A stretch of 24,711 nucleotides of DNA from Treponema sp. UBA1226 (GTDB lineage: Bacteria; Spirochaetota; Spirochaetia; Treponematales; Treponemataceae), in the NCBI GenBank assembly GCA_002309195.1, contig DBWY01000007.1, positions 1 to 24,711 on the forward strand. Direction: 5' to 3'. A model generated the notes under the pieces. That model worked only from the letters and a program-made list of their open reading frames with translations. It was not told the DNA's origin and did no database searches. Both the position numbers and the translations under genes were made by a program. Below are positions 8,987 to 15,059 of this stretch, piece after piece; the stretch's first letter is position 1; every line of letters starts with the position of its first letter.

Positions 8987-9033
8987 GCGCGAAAATCCGC
9001 ACTAAAAACCCATAGCGCGAAAATCCGCACTAA
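8987..9033. repeat. 19-bp direct repeat pair in the argB-argD spacer
   Basis: GCGCGAAAATCCGCACTAA occurs at 8987-9005 and again at 9015-9033. The second copy overlaps the argB stop codon. Seventeen of the bases (AAAATCCGCACTAAAAA, 8992-9008) also occur at 6036-6052, in the left arm of the pyrophosphatase terminator. A shorter GAGATTTTTTG repeat (minus strand) follows toward argD. Confidence 0.85.
8992..9021 (-). terminator. Weak hairpin/terminator-like structure between argB and argD
   Basis: On the minus strand, TTCGCGCTA (9021-9013) can pair with TAGTGCGGA (9004-8996) as a 9-bp stem including two G-U pairs, with an 8-nt loop, followed by TTTT. It lies just past the argB stop. It may partly terminate or attenuate, or be a processing site. 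The short U-run makes full termination doubtful. Confidence 0.35.
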
Positions 9034-9902
9034 TAAATCATCGTACCAATACCGCGATCGCTGAACATTTCTATCAAAAGCGAATGAGGAACACGGCCGT
9101 CAATGATGTGGGTACGGGGAACTCCTCCAGAAAGCGCAATTTCGCAGCATTCGATTTTTGGAATCATTCCGCCTGCGATAATTCCCGTCGCCTTAAGAGA
9201 ACCGATTGCAGTACGCTCAATGCGCTTAATCAATGTTGCAGGATCGTTGATGTCGCGAAGAATACCCGGAACATTCGTAAGCTGAACAAATTTTTCTGCC
9301 TTTAGGCTAACTGCAATTTTTGCAGCAGCAGTATCTGCGTTGATATTATAGCGTGCCTCATCTCCCTGCTCACCGAGAGCAACAGTCGATACAACCGGAA
9401 TAAAACCCTGGTCTAAAAGAGTAGTTAAAATCTGAGGATTTACGTCAGTAACTTCTCCAACAAAGCCAAGATCCTTTTCTGTCTTTTTTGCTCGAAGAAG
9501 ACCGGAGTCAACTCCAGAAAGTCCTATTGCCCTTCCGCCTTTCTGCAAAAGAATGCCGACGATATCTTTATTCAGTTTACCGGTTAAAACCATCTGAACA
9601 ATTTCCATGGTTTCTGCATCAGTATAGCGAAGTCCGTCAACAAACTTAGATTCTTTTCCAACACGTTCAAGCATGTGATTTATTTCTGGTCCACCACCGT
9701 GAACAAGCACGACCTTGATACCGATTGTGTTAAGAAGAACTATGTCTTCCATTACGGCCTGCTTTAATTCTTCGTTGAGCATTGCGTTTCCGCCGTATTT
9801 TACGACAACGATTTTTCCAACCCACTGCTTAAAATATGGCAGAGTCTGAACAAGTACTTCTGACCACTGCTCTGTAGTTAATGTCGTTATATCTTCTTTC
9901 AT
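9030..9902 (-). CDS. argB: N-acetylglutamate kinase, arginine-sensitive type
   Basis: Phosphorylates N-acetyl-L-glutamate with ATP, the second step of the acetylated arginine pathway. The 290-aa product is an amino-acid-kinase fold with KYGGNAM (K35), VHGGGPEI (H68 onward), GLRYTDAETM, GLSGVDSGLL and the NINADTAAAKIA nucleotide/acetylglutamate region. The first 28 residues form a predicted helix (TEQWSEVLVQTLPYFKQW) before the kinase core. In this family such an N-helix marks the hexameric, arginine-inhibited enzymes, whereas the E. coli type starts directly at the first strand. Feedback inhibition by arginine is therefore likely (inference from family). The start ATG overlaps the argJ stop as ATGA, indicating translational coupling. 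Confidence 0.95.
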   Translation of the reverse strand: MKEDITTLTTEQWSEVLVQTLPYFKQWVGKIVVVKYGGNAMLNEELKQAVMEDIVLLNTIGIKVVLVHGGGPEINHMLERVGKESKFVDGLRYTDAETMEIVQMVLTGKLNKDIVGILLQKGGRAIGLSGVDSGLLRAKKTEKDLGFVGEVTDVNPQILTTLLDQGFIPVVSTVALGEQGDEARYNINADTAAAKIAVSLKAEKFVQLTNVPGILRDINDPATLIKRIERTAIGSLKATGIIAGGMIPKIECCEIALSGGVPRTHIIDGRVPHSLLIEMFSDRGIGTMIY

Positions 9903-11185
9903 GATCTGTAATCCCCGTTAATCTTAACATAATCATAAGTCAAGTCACAACCCCAGGCCTGACCTTCTGCCTTTCCGTCTTCGAGCGTTACAAGAATTTC
10001 TATTGCTTCAGAAGAAAGGATTTTTTCTGCCTTATCTTCGTCAAACGAAAGTCCAACCCCGTTATGAACAACTTCGATTGAATCATCAGAGTAAAGGCTT
10101 TCTACACCGTCTGACTTAACTTCAAAATATCTTTTACCGTCTGCCCTGCTAGAAAAATAAACGCATGTTTTATCCGGATTAAATTCAAAACCGGAATAAC
10201 CCATCGCGCATAAAATTCTTCCGCAGTTTGCATCACGTCCAAACATTGCAGCTTTAACAAGATTAGATCTGATGATTTCTTTTGCAAGTCCGCGTGCTGC
10301 AGTAATATTCTTTGCACCTTTTACAGTACATTCAACTAAACGACTTGCACCTTCACCATCGGCTGCAATTTTCATTGCCATAACTTTATTTAAAGCGTTA
10401 AGTGCATTTAAGAAAATCTCGTAATCTTTTCCTGCATTTTTAATTTCTTTATTGCCAGCAAGGCCATTTGCTAAAATCGTAAGAGTATCATTTGTACTTG
10501 TATCGCCGTCAACAGAAACACAGTTGTAAGTTCCAAGGATTGATTCATGCAAAGCTTTATCCAGCATCTTTGAAGAAATTGCACAGTCAGTCGTAACAAA
10601 GCAGAGCATAGTTCCCATGTTAATGTGAATCATACCCGAACCCTTACACATCGCACCGATTTTTACAGTCTTTGTGCCAAGCTCAAACTGGACTGCACAC
10701 TCTTTGTTCTGCGTGTCGGTTGTCATGATTCCTATGCTTGCGTCTTTATGACCTTCTTTAGAAAGAGCATTTTTTAAGTTAGAAATATTTGCTTCGATTT
10801 TTTCTACCGGAACCTGCTGACCAATGATTCCGGTTGAACATACGATTACATCGTCAGAAGAAATTCCAAGTTCTTTTGAAGTGCATTGTGCCATGCGTTT
10901 TGCAACCTGAGCGCCCTGCTCTCCCGTGCACGCATTTGCATATCCTACGTTAACGATTGCAGCCTGAGCTTTTCCGTTTGAGAGAATTTTTTTTGTATAT
11001 TTTACGCTTTCTGCTTTTACGCGGTTACTTGTAAAAACACCTGCAGCGTTGCAAAGTTTTTCTGAATATACTAAGGCAGTATCATTTTTTTCGCGGCCGG
11101 CTTTTATTCCGCAGTGATAACCACTTGCCGTAAAACCAATCGGTGCCGTTACTCCGCCCTCGATAAAAGTCAATTTTCCTTCCAT
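9899..11185 (-). CDS. argJ: Bifunctional ornithine acetyltransferase / N-acetylglutamate synthase
   Basis: Transfers the acetyl group from N-acetylornithine to glutamate, recycling acetate in arginine synthesis; some members also use acetyl-CoA. Landmarks are FTASGYHCGIK, NVGYANACTGEQG, STGIIGQ and KGSGMIHINMGTML. The last is the autoprocessing site, with Thr192 as nucleophile. The residue before it is Gly191, where many relatives have Ala. DGDTSTNDT and GRDANCGRI are also present. I chose the ATG at 11185 (428 aa) because GGAGG lies 8 nt upstream; a start at 11230 would add 15 non-conserved residues. It is the first gene of the run and overlaps argB by 4 nt. argC and argF are not in the window. 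The operator-like promoter upstream suggests arginine control. Confidence 0.94.
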   Translation of the reverse strand: MEGKLTFIEGGVTAPIGFTASGYHCGIKAGREKNDTALVYSEKLCNAAGVFTSNRVKAESVKYTKKILSNGKAQAAIVNVGYANACTGEQGAQVAKRMAQCTSKELGISSDDVIVCSTGIIGQQVPVEKIEANISNLKNALSKEGHKDASIGIMTTDTQNKECAVQFELGTKTVKIGAMCKGSGMIHINMGTMLCFVTTDCAISSKMLDKALHESILGTYNCVSVDGDTSTNDTLTILANGLAGNKEIKNAGKDYEIFLNALNALNKVMAMKIAADGEGASRLVECTVKGAKNITAARGLAKEIIRSNLVKAAMFGRDANCGRILCAMGYSGFEFNPDKTCVYFSSRADGKRYFEVKSDGVESLYSDDSIEVVHNGVGLSFDEDKAEKILSSEAIEILVTLEDGKAEGQAWGCDLTYDYVKINGDYRS

Positions 11186-11262
11186 AAGTTTTGCCTCCAC
11201 AATTTTGCATTTCCATGCTGAATTTACCAAATGACCATCATCAATGCAAAATCAATATTTAC

Positions 11263-11296
11263 GCATAAATATACATCTTTTTGTATATTTATGCAA
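11263..11296 (-). promoter_or_regulatory. arg operon promoter inside a 12-bp inverted repeat (ArgR-type operator candidate)
   Basis: Perfect inverted repeat GCATAAATATAC (11263-11274) and GTATATTTATGC (11283-11294) with an 8-nt loop. On the minus strand the right arm overlaps a -35 TTGCAT (11296-11291) and the left arm contains a -10 TATATT (11273-11268), 17 nt apart. A repressor bound here would block both elements. The AT-rich half-sites resemble ARG boxes in general form. No ArgR gene is visible in the window. Confidence 0.6.
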
Positions 11297-11495
11297 TACA
11301 AGAGAATCAAATCCATGTGGAATTTTAAGCCATAACCGGCAACTTAGCCACATCAATCACAATTTGGCGGGGGATGGAATAAATCATTTTTTCGTATGTT
11401 ATAAAGCGTTGCTCGTCCACTCTGCTTTGCATCAGGACTGCTTGCTTGAAGCTTCGCGCCTTTTGTGTTTAATGGAATTATTAATTTCTCCAAAG
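11297..11495. other. Non-coding island edge
   Basis: I see no convincing gene between the arg promoter and the first island gene. The stretch holds a degenerate end of the island repeat (11355-11373). A short plus-strand open frame crosses it (11244-11504), but it has no SD and no family features. Confidence 0.5.
11355..11373 (-). repeat. Vestigial copy of the island repeat end
   Basis: AATCACAATTTGGCGGGGG matches the outer end of the three full repeats (13055-13073, 14813-14824, 15903-15918) in the same orientation. The promoter -10 and leader part are absent. It looks like the remains of a further cassette next to the arg promoter. Confidence 0.6.
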
Positions 11496-11942
11496 TTATT
11501 TTGAAGCATACCTAATGACAATCCAGCATAAAAAAATGATAACTCCTGAACATATAGCTATTTTTTTTCTTTTTGCAAAAGTAGTGATACTACCGGCTAT
11601 TAAGCCAGATACTAACGCAATCAAATTAAACGGCATTTCTAACTGAACACTAAAAAAATCAATAATTGAAATCGGTGCATGACGATAAATTGATAAAAAT
11701 AAGCATATTAAAAAGAAAAAAATATATGAAACAAAAAAACAAAAAAGACCAGGTAAAACTCCTTTAAGCGCAAAATAAATAGCAAGACCCAAATATGGAC
11801 ATAAAATCAAATATCCAAAACCAAAGAAAGTTTCCTCATTTTTTTGTAAAGAAATTTTAAGGTAATACCAACATAGTACCAACAATATACTAACTATTAA
11901 AGCATACAAACATCCATATAAATAATCTTTTTTTTGCACCAT
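11496..11942 (-). CDS. Small polytopic membrane protein, second immunity candidate of cassette A
   Basis: The product is 148 aa with about four or five hydrophobic segments (LYALIVSILLVLCWYYL, GYLILCPYLGLAIYFAL, LFCFFVSYIFFFLICLFL, LIALVSGLIAGSI, SGVIIFLCWIVI). Short charged loops and a Lys/Arg-rich turn (AKRKK) separate them. I chose the ATG at 11942 because GGAGA lies 5 nt upstream; a longer frame from 11984 runs back into the previous gene. Its start is 1 nt past the previous stop, so it is cotranslated with it. No family is recognised. Position directly downstream of an Rhs tip and its neighbour suggests immunity, but that is inference. It could be an unrelated cargo membrane protein. Confidence 0.65.
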   Translation of the reverse strand: MVQKKDYLYGCLYALIVSILLVLCWYYLKISLQKNEETFFGFGYLILCPYLGLAIYFALKGVLPGLFCFFVSYIFFFLICLFLSIYRHAPISIIDFFSVQLEMPFNLIALVSGLIAGSITTFAKRKKIAICSGVIIFLCWIVIRYASK

Positions 11943-11943
11943 A

Positions 11944-12237
11944 TCATTCTCCAAAGTTTCCTTGCCCAATATTTTGTAAAACAAACAAAGCTATAAAAAC
12001 AGCAGAAGTAATTGACATCAAAATGCCATATTTTAAATTATCCAGACCTATAGAATCTTTTCTAACAAAAATCTTTCCTGCAACAAAACCTATGACATAA
12101 CTTATGACTAGAAAAAAATGAAAATTATCTGACGAACAAAGTTTGTAATTAAAAAATAATCCGATAATCGTGAATAAACACATACACGACATTATAATAA
12201 ACATATCAAAAATTCTAAAATCAACATCTATTTTCAT
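11944..12237 (-). CDS. Small membrane protein, first immunity candidate of cassette A
   Basis: The product is 97 aa with three likely membrane segments (MFIIMSCMCLFTIIGLFF, FFLVISYVIGFVAG, ILMSITSAVFIALFVL). I chose the ATG at 12237 (MKIDVDFR), 1 nt after the tip A stop codon. The SD is poor (GGTTGG region), so translation is probably coupled to the toxin-like gene. An in-frame upstream ATG at 12291 would overlap that gene. No family is recognised. Placement and membrane character fit an immunity protein for a membrane-acting toxin. Confidence 0.65.
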   Translation of the reverse strand: MKIDVDFRIFDMFIIMSCMCLFTIIGLFFNYKLCSSDNFHFFLVISYVIGFVAGKIFVRKDSIGLDNLKYGILMSITSAVFIALFVLQNIGQGNFGE

Positions 12238-12238
12238 T

Positions 12239-12997
12239 TTACCAACCAATCCAATTTTTCCCAGTATAAAAGTTGGCACATTCATTAACAATCTTATGTT
12301 CTAAATACACAGAACCTTTTGCTAACTCTTTTATACCATATACAACTCCTTTTATCATAAATTTTGTACACTTATATCCCTGGAATACCAAATACACATC
12401 TACATTTACTGCACTACCAATATCAAAAACCGTATCTACAGTATAAGAAATCCCTTTTAGTATATTTCCATCTTTAAAAGCCTCTTTTGCAGAGGCAGCA
12501 TCATGTCCAACTGAAATAATTGAAAAAATTAAACCTAATTGTTTAACAGCCTCTGCTTTACTTAAAAGTTGCAATAAAGCAACTCCGTCGGGAACCAAAA
12601 CTGTAAAATCTAATAATGGTGAAAGATTTTTAGTTAACGCTTCCGACGAAACAATTCGGCCTAGTGCTTTTCTATCCTTTATTACTACTGAACCTTCTTT
12701 ATTAAAATCTTTTATTATGCACTCATTAAGCGTTTTATTTTTCTTGAACTCTTTATATGCAGCCCTTAAATCTTTCTCATCATTGTAGTCACAAGTAATC
12801 GTATGATTTTCTTCATCGATAGTAAACATACCTGTCGGATCTACATAATTTACAGGATTATTGCTTGCATAATGGTACAAATGAAAATTGACCGGAGTAA
12901 CTGCATTTTTTTTGATTAGATTTGCTGAATTTAACAACGAAATCCAGCTCTTTCCAGGGTTGAGGACACTTTTTTTAAGGATTTTTGCAGTTTCCAA
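12239..12997 (-). CDS. Rhs C-terminal tip A (candidate polymorphic toxin with conserved leader)
   Basis: The product is 252 aa from a TTG start. Residues 1 to about 36 are the leader shared with tips B and C (start-ETAKILKKSVLNPGKSW to NAVTPV). Residues about 37-55 are the Rhs core-terminal anchor FHLYHYASNNPVNYVDPTG. The rest is unique: a charged stretch (DEENHTITCDYNDEKDLRAAY), then hydrophobic helices (about 130-215; LLDFTVLVPDGVALLQLL, LIFSIISVGHDAA), ending FYTGKNWIGW. No signal peptide and no toxin family is recognised. AAAGGAAA lies upstream of TTG, and a conserved promoter sits at 13034-13062. By family knowledge, sequence after the DPxG anchor in Rhs proteins is the variable toxin. 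The full Rhs core is absent, so this is an orphan tip. Whether the TTG leader is truly translated is uncertain. Confidence 0.65.
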   Translation of the reverse strand: METAKILKKSVLNPGKSWISLLNSANLIKKNAVTPVNFHLYHYASNNPVNYVDPTGMFTIDEENHTITCDYNDEKDLRAAYKEFKKNKTLNECIIKDFNKEGSVVIKDRKALGRIVSSEALTKNLSPLLDFTVLVPDGVALLQLLSKAEAVKQLGLIFSIISVGHDAASAKEAFKDGNILKGISYTVDTVFDIGSAVNVDVYLVFQGYKCTKFMIKGVVYGIKELAKGSVYLEHKIVNECANFYTGKNWIGW

Positions 12998-13073
12998 GCC
13001 TTTTTTCCTTTTTTTAATTCCGTTTTATACCTTATTTTACCACTACTCCGACCAAATCACAATTTGGAGGGGG
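12831..13073 (-). repeat. Island repeat copy A (anchor block + leader/promoter block)
   Basis: 12831-12890 is the Rhs anchor block and 12891-13073 the leader/promoter block. The stretch 13024-13066 is identical over 43 bp with 14782-14824 and 15872-15914. Both blocks are shared with copy C at 15682-15918. Confidence 0.85.
13034..13062 (-). promoter_or_regulatory. Conserved cassette promoter, copy A
   Basis: On the minus strand TTGTGA (13062-13057), a 17-nt spacer and TAAAAT (13039-13034) lie about 37 nt before the TTG start of tip A. The whole element is identical in copies B (14792-14820) and C (15882-15910). Confidence 0.5.
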
Positions 13074-13192
13074 AAGTTTTTTTTACTTTTTTTTATTATT
13101 CATTCACAGCAGAGCTGTAAAACTGTAACGTTAATCTACAGACCAAATCATTTAAATCACTTTTATCATAAAAAAATACATTTTTTTAAAAT

Positions 13193-13221
13193 TTGACAGT
13201 GTATCATTTTTATGTTACACT
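13193..13221 (+). promoter_or_regulatory. Toxin-antitoxin promoter with embedded palindromic operator
   Basis: Consensus TTGACA (13193-13198), 17-nt spacer, TACACT (13216-13221). The 24 bp from 13198 to 13221 form an imperfect palindrome (10-bp arms with one mismatch, TTTT centre; outer arms AGTGTA and TACACT). It fills the space between the two elements. This is a likely autoregulatory operator for the XRE antitoxin. Transcription starting 7 nt past the -10 would begin at the toxin ATG (13228). Confidence 0.7.
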
Positions 13222-13227
13222 AAAACT

Positions 13228-13617
13228 ATGAAGAAAGAAGATTGTGTAATTTACAAAGGCAAATTCTTCCAGATTGAATGGTATTATGATGCAAATGGAA
13301 ACAGCCAGCCTTATGATTATTACGAATCTTGCGATTTAAACCAAAAGCGCAAATTTTTGATGCTTTGTCAAAGGATGGGTGATTTTGGAAAAATAAACGA
13401 CATTACGAAATTCAGAAATGAAGGAGATGGAATATTCGCGTTTAAGCCACAGCCTGACCGATACCTTGCTTTCTTCAAAAAGGGCAGCAAAATTATCGTT
13501 ACGAATGCTTTTAGAAAATCAGGCGATAAAATGCCTAATAATGAAAAGAGTCTTGCCGTAAAAAAACGTGAGGATTATCTAAACCGTAATCCAGACATAG
13601 AGGAGGAAACGAAATGA
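13228..13617 (+). CDS. HigB/RelE-like toxin (Gp49 family)
   Basis: The product is 129 aa and resembles the Gp49-like/HigB branch of the RelE ribonuclease superfamily: KRKFLMLCQRMGDFGKINDITKFRNEGDGIFAFKP, then RYLAFFKKGSKIIVTNAFRKSGDKMPNNE and a terminal lysine-rich helix. Members cleave mRNA at the ribosome (family knowledge). The FxKxxxKxPxxE-like tail typical of the family is present (FRKSGDKMPNNE). There is no SD; the ATG lies 7 nt from the end of the -10, so a leaderless mRNA is likely. The stop overlaps the antitoxin ATG by 4 nt. It runs opposite to the surrounding Rhs cassettes and is probably an inserted stabilisation module. The toxin-first order is usual for HigBA. Confidence 0.85.
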   Translation: MKKEDCVIYKGKFFQIEWYYDANGNSQPYDYYESCDLNQKRKFLMLCQRMGDFGKINDITKFRNEGDGIFAFKPQPDRYLAFFKKGSKIIVTNAFRKSGDKMPNNEKSLAVKKREDYLNRNPDIEEETK

Positions 13618-13895
13618 CAACTTTTGAAAAATTTTTTGCTGAAAATCCTGAACAAAAAGAAATTTATGATAAAGAATACAATGATTTTTTACTTTCAGAG
13701 TTCATGATTGAACAGATGGAAGCTCGTCATATTTCAGTGCGCGAACTGGCAAAGCAGGCTGATGTTTCTCCAACTGTAATTCAAAAACTTCGCTCAAAGA
13801 ATTCTCAGAAAGTAAATCTTACGACTTTTACTTCTGTTCTTCGATGTCTCGGGTATCAAATCAAACTTGAAAAAATGCCTGCAGACAGAAAATAA
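13614..13895 (+). CDS. HigA-like XRE-family antitoxin
   Basis: The product is 93 aa with a helix-turn-helix in the middle to C-terminal part (about 37-75; ISVRELAKQADVSPTVIQKLRS). It is preceded by a helical N-terminal segment that probably contacts the toxin. The start overlaps the toxin stop as ATGA and has a very strong SD (GAGGAGG) 7 nt upstream. The antitoxin can therefore be translated efficiently even if the toxin is not. It should neutralise the toxin and repress the palindromic promoter. The downstream 57-nt gap to the convergent gene shows no clear terminator. Confidence 0.86.
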   Translation: MTTFEKFFAENPEQKEIYDKEYNDFLLSEFMIEQMEARHISVRELAKQADVSPTVIQKLRSKNSQKVNLTTFTSVLRCLGYQIKLEKMPADRK

Positions 13896-13952
13896 CAAAA
13901 GTCCATACAGTTTTCGCTTTACTCTCTCCGAACGGCTGCACCGCGGCTACAA

Positions 13953-14330
13953 TCACTTACCGGGGTCATCATTTCTTTTCATTCTTGTTTTTTTATAAAA
14001 TACTAAAGCAAAATATGCAAATTCAACCTGCCCAAAAACATTCATTGCTATCAGATAATGACCTCTTTTTTCTTTAATAAAATTTATTATTAAAAAAAGA
14101 ATTATAAAGAAATTAAGAATAATGAATATCAAATTACTTTTTAACTCAAAATTATCGTTTCTCAGTGAGAGAAAAACATAAGAAAAAGAAATTAATCCCA
14201 TTAAACCTAGTAGTATTCCATTTGTTAAAGTCTCTTTTTCATATTTCATAAATAGCAAAAAAAACAATAAATCCAATATTATTGAAGATATATAAAATAT
14301 ACAAATTCTTTTTTTATCAGTTTTGTTCAT
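13953..14330 (-). CDS. Small membrane protein, immunity candidate of cassette B
   Basis: The product is 125 aa from ATG 14330 (MNKTDKKRICIFY), with GAGG 9 nt upstream. About four hydrophobic segments are visible: ICIFYISSIILDLLFFLLF, GILLGLMGLISFSYVFL, LIFIILNFFIILFLIINF and VEFAYFALVFY. Basic residues cap the ends. It overlaps the 3' end of tip B by 14 nt, the same toxin-then-membrane-protein arrangement seen in the other cassettes. No family is recognised. Immunity is inferred from position. The last residues (NDDPGK) lie in more GC-rich DNA near the toxin-antitoxin insertion, so the native C-terminus may have been altered. Confidence 0.6.
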   Translation of the reverse strand: MNKTDKKRICIFYISSIILDLLFFLLFMKYEKETLTNGILLGLMGLISFSYVFLSLRNDNFELKSNLIFIILNFFIILFLIINFIKEKRGHYLIAMNVFGQVEFAYFALVFYKKTRMKRNDDPGK

Positions 14331-14754
14331 TTGGAGTAACCTCAAAATCCAATACATTAAGAACAGGCACTTTTTTAAATGCTTTCTTTAGAAAAGATGG
14401 CGTACCAATCATAAATCCGGATGCGCCAAAAAATAGTCTACTTGAGGGACCAAAATTTGGACATAATGATATTCTTGCAGTATAATTTTCCCATCTTACT
14501 CCAAACGTAAACATACATGAAAGCAGACTTAGCTTTATATCAGCTCCTTTTTTATCTTCGTTATTCGCCCAATAAATATGATTATCAAGAATGTCACAAT
14601 AAAAACCAAAGAAAACCGGAGTGTCAAATTCTCCACCTACTTTTAATACCGGAGTAACTGCATTTTTTTTACTTAAGTTTGCTGAATTTAATAAGGTTAT
14701 CCAGTTGTTTCCGGGAGTGAGGACACTTTTTTTAAGGATTTTTGCAGTTTTCAA
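14317..14754 (-). CDS. Cassette B leader fused to an unrecognised domain (tip-like ORF without Rhs anchor)
   Basis: The product is 145 aa from TTG. Residues 1-36 are the shared leader (start-KTAKILKKSVLTPGNNW to NAVTPV). After VTPV the sequence departs completely from tips A and C and lacks the HLYHYA anchor: LKVGGEFDTPVFFGFYCDILD, then a beta-rich, Gly/Phe-rich domain (FTFGVRWENYTARISL, LFFGASGFMIGTPSF). No family is recognised. The promoter (14792-14820) and leader are intact, and a membrane protein overlaps its end. It may be a toxin cassette of another type that gained the leader, or a recombination product with its original N-terminus removed. Confidence 0.5.
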   Translation of the reverse strand: MKTAKILKKSVLTPGNNWITLLNSANLSKKNAVTPVLKVGGEFDTPVFFGFYCDILDNHIYWANNEDKKGADIKLSLLSCMFTFGVRWENYTARISLCPNFGPSSRLFFGASGFMIGTPSFLKKAFKKVPVLNVLDFEVTPNEQN

Positions 14755-14824
14755 GCCTGTTTTTCCTTTTTTTTAATTCCTTTTATACCTTATTTTACCA
14801 CTACTCCGACCAAATCACAATTTG
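14648..14824 (-). repeat. Island repeat copy B (leader/promoter block only)
   Basis: Homology to copies A and C starts exactly at ACCGGAGTAAC (14648) and ends at 14824. The anchor block is missing. It includes the 43-bp identical core at 14782-14824, with the promoter at 14792-14820. Confidence 0.85.
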
Positions 14825-14869
14825 TCTATGGAAGAAGAAGTAAGAATAATTTCATAAAAAAACATATAT

Positions 14870-15058
14870 TTATATACGAAAGAAAAAATGATAAGTTAAT
14901 ATAGCTTCTCCTATAAGAAACAGACAAATTTGCCATATAATTATTTTTTTTGTTTTCATTTTGGCAATACAATATAATCTTATATATCCATTTAAAATCA
15001 AAACCAAAATAAGCAATATGGAAATACAAATAAATGCTTCAAAATTCTCTGGTACCAT
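14870..15058 (-). CDS. Small membrane protein, immunity candidate of cassette C
   Basis: The product is 62 aa from ATG 15058 (MVPENFEAF). GGAGA lies 9 nt upstream; a second in-frame ATG at 15067 overlaps the tip C stop and is too close to the SD. Two hydrophobic segments are visible (AFICISILLILVLILNGYI and IIIWQICLFLIGEAILTY) with a lysine-rich loop between (KMKTKK). Its start is 1 nt beyond the stop of tip C. No family is recognised. Size and topology fit an immunity protein against a membrane-acting toxin. Confidence 0.55.
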   Translation of the reverse strand: MVPENFEAFICISILLILVLILNGYIRLYCIAKMKTKKIIIWQICLFLIGEAILTYHFFFRI

Positions 15059-15059
15059 T

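Noticed and set aside
11244..11504. 86-aa plus-strand open frame upstream of argJ
   Set aside because: No SD and no family features. It crosses the arg promoter inverted repeat and a repeat remnant.
12888..13196. Plus-strand frames starting MTGVTAFFLI at 12888 and again at 15736
   Set aside because: Their similarity only reflects the repeat being read on the opposite strand. The minus-strand leader joins in frame to Rhs anchors and has its own promoter.
14826..15029. 67-aa minus-strand open frame overlapping the cassette C immunity candidate
   Set aside because: Different frame with no SD. The overlapping 62-aa frame has a GGAGA SD and starts next to the tip stop.
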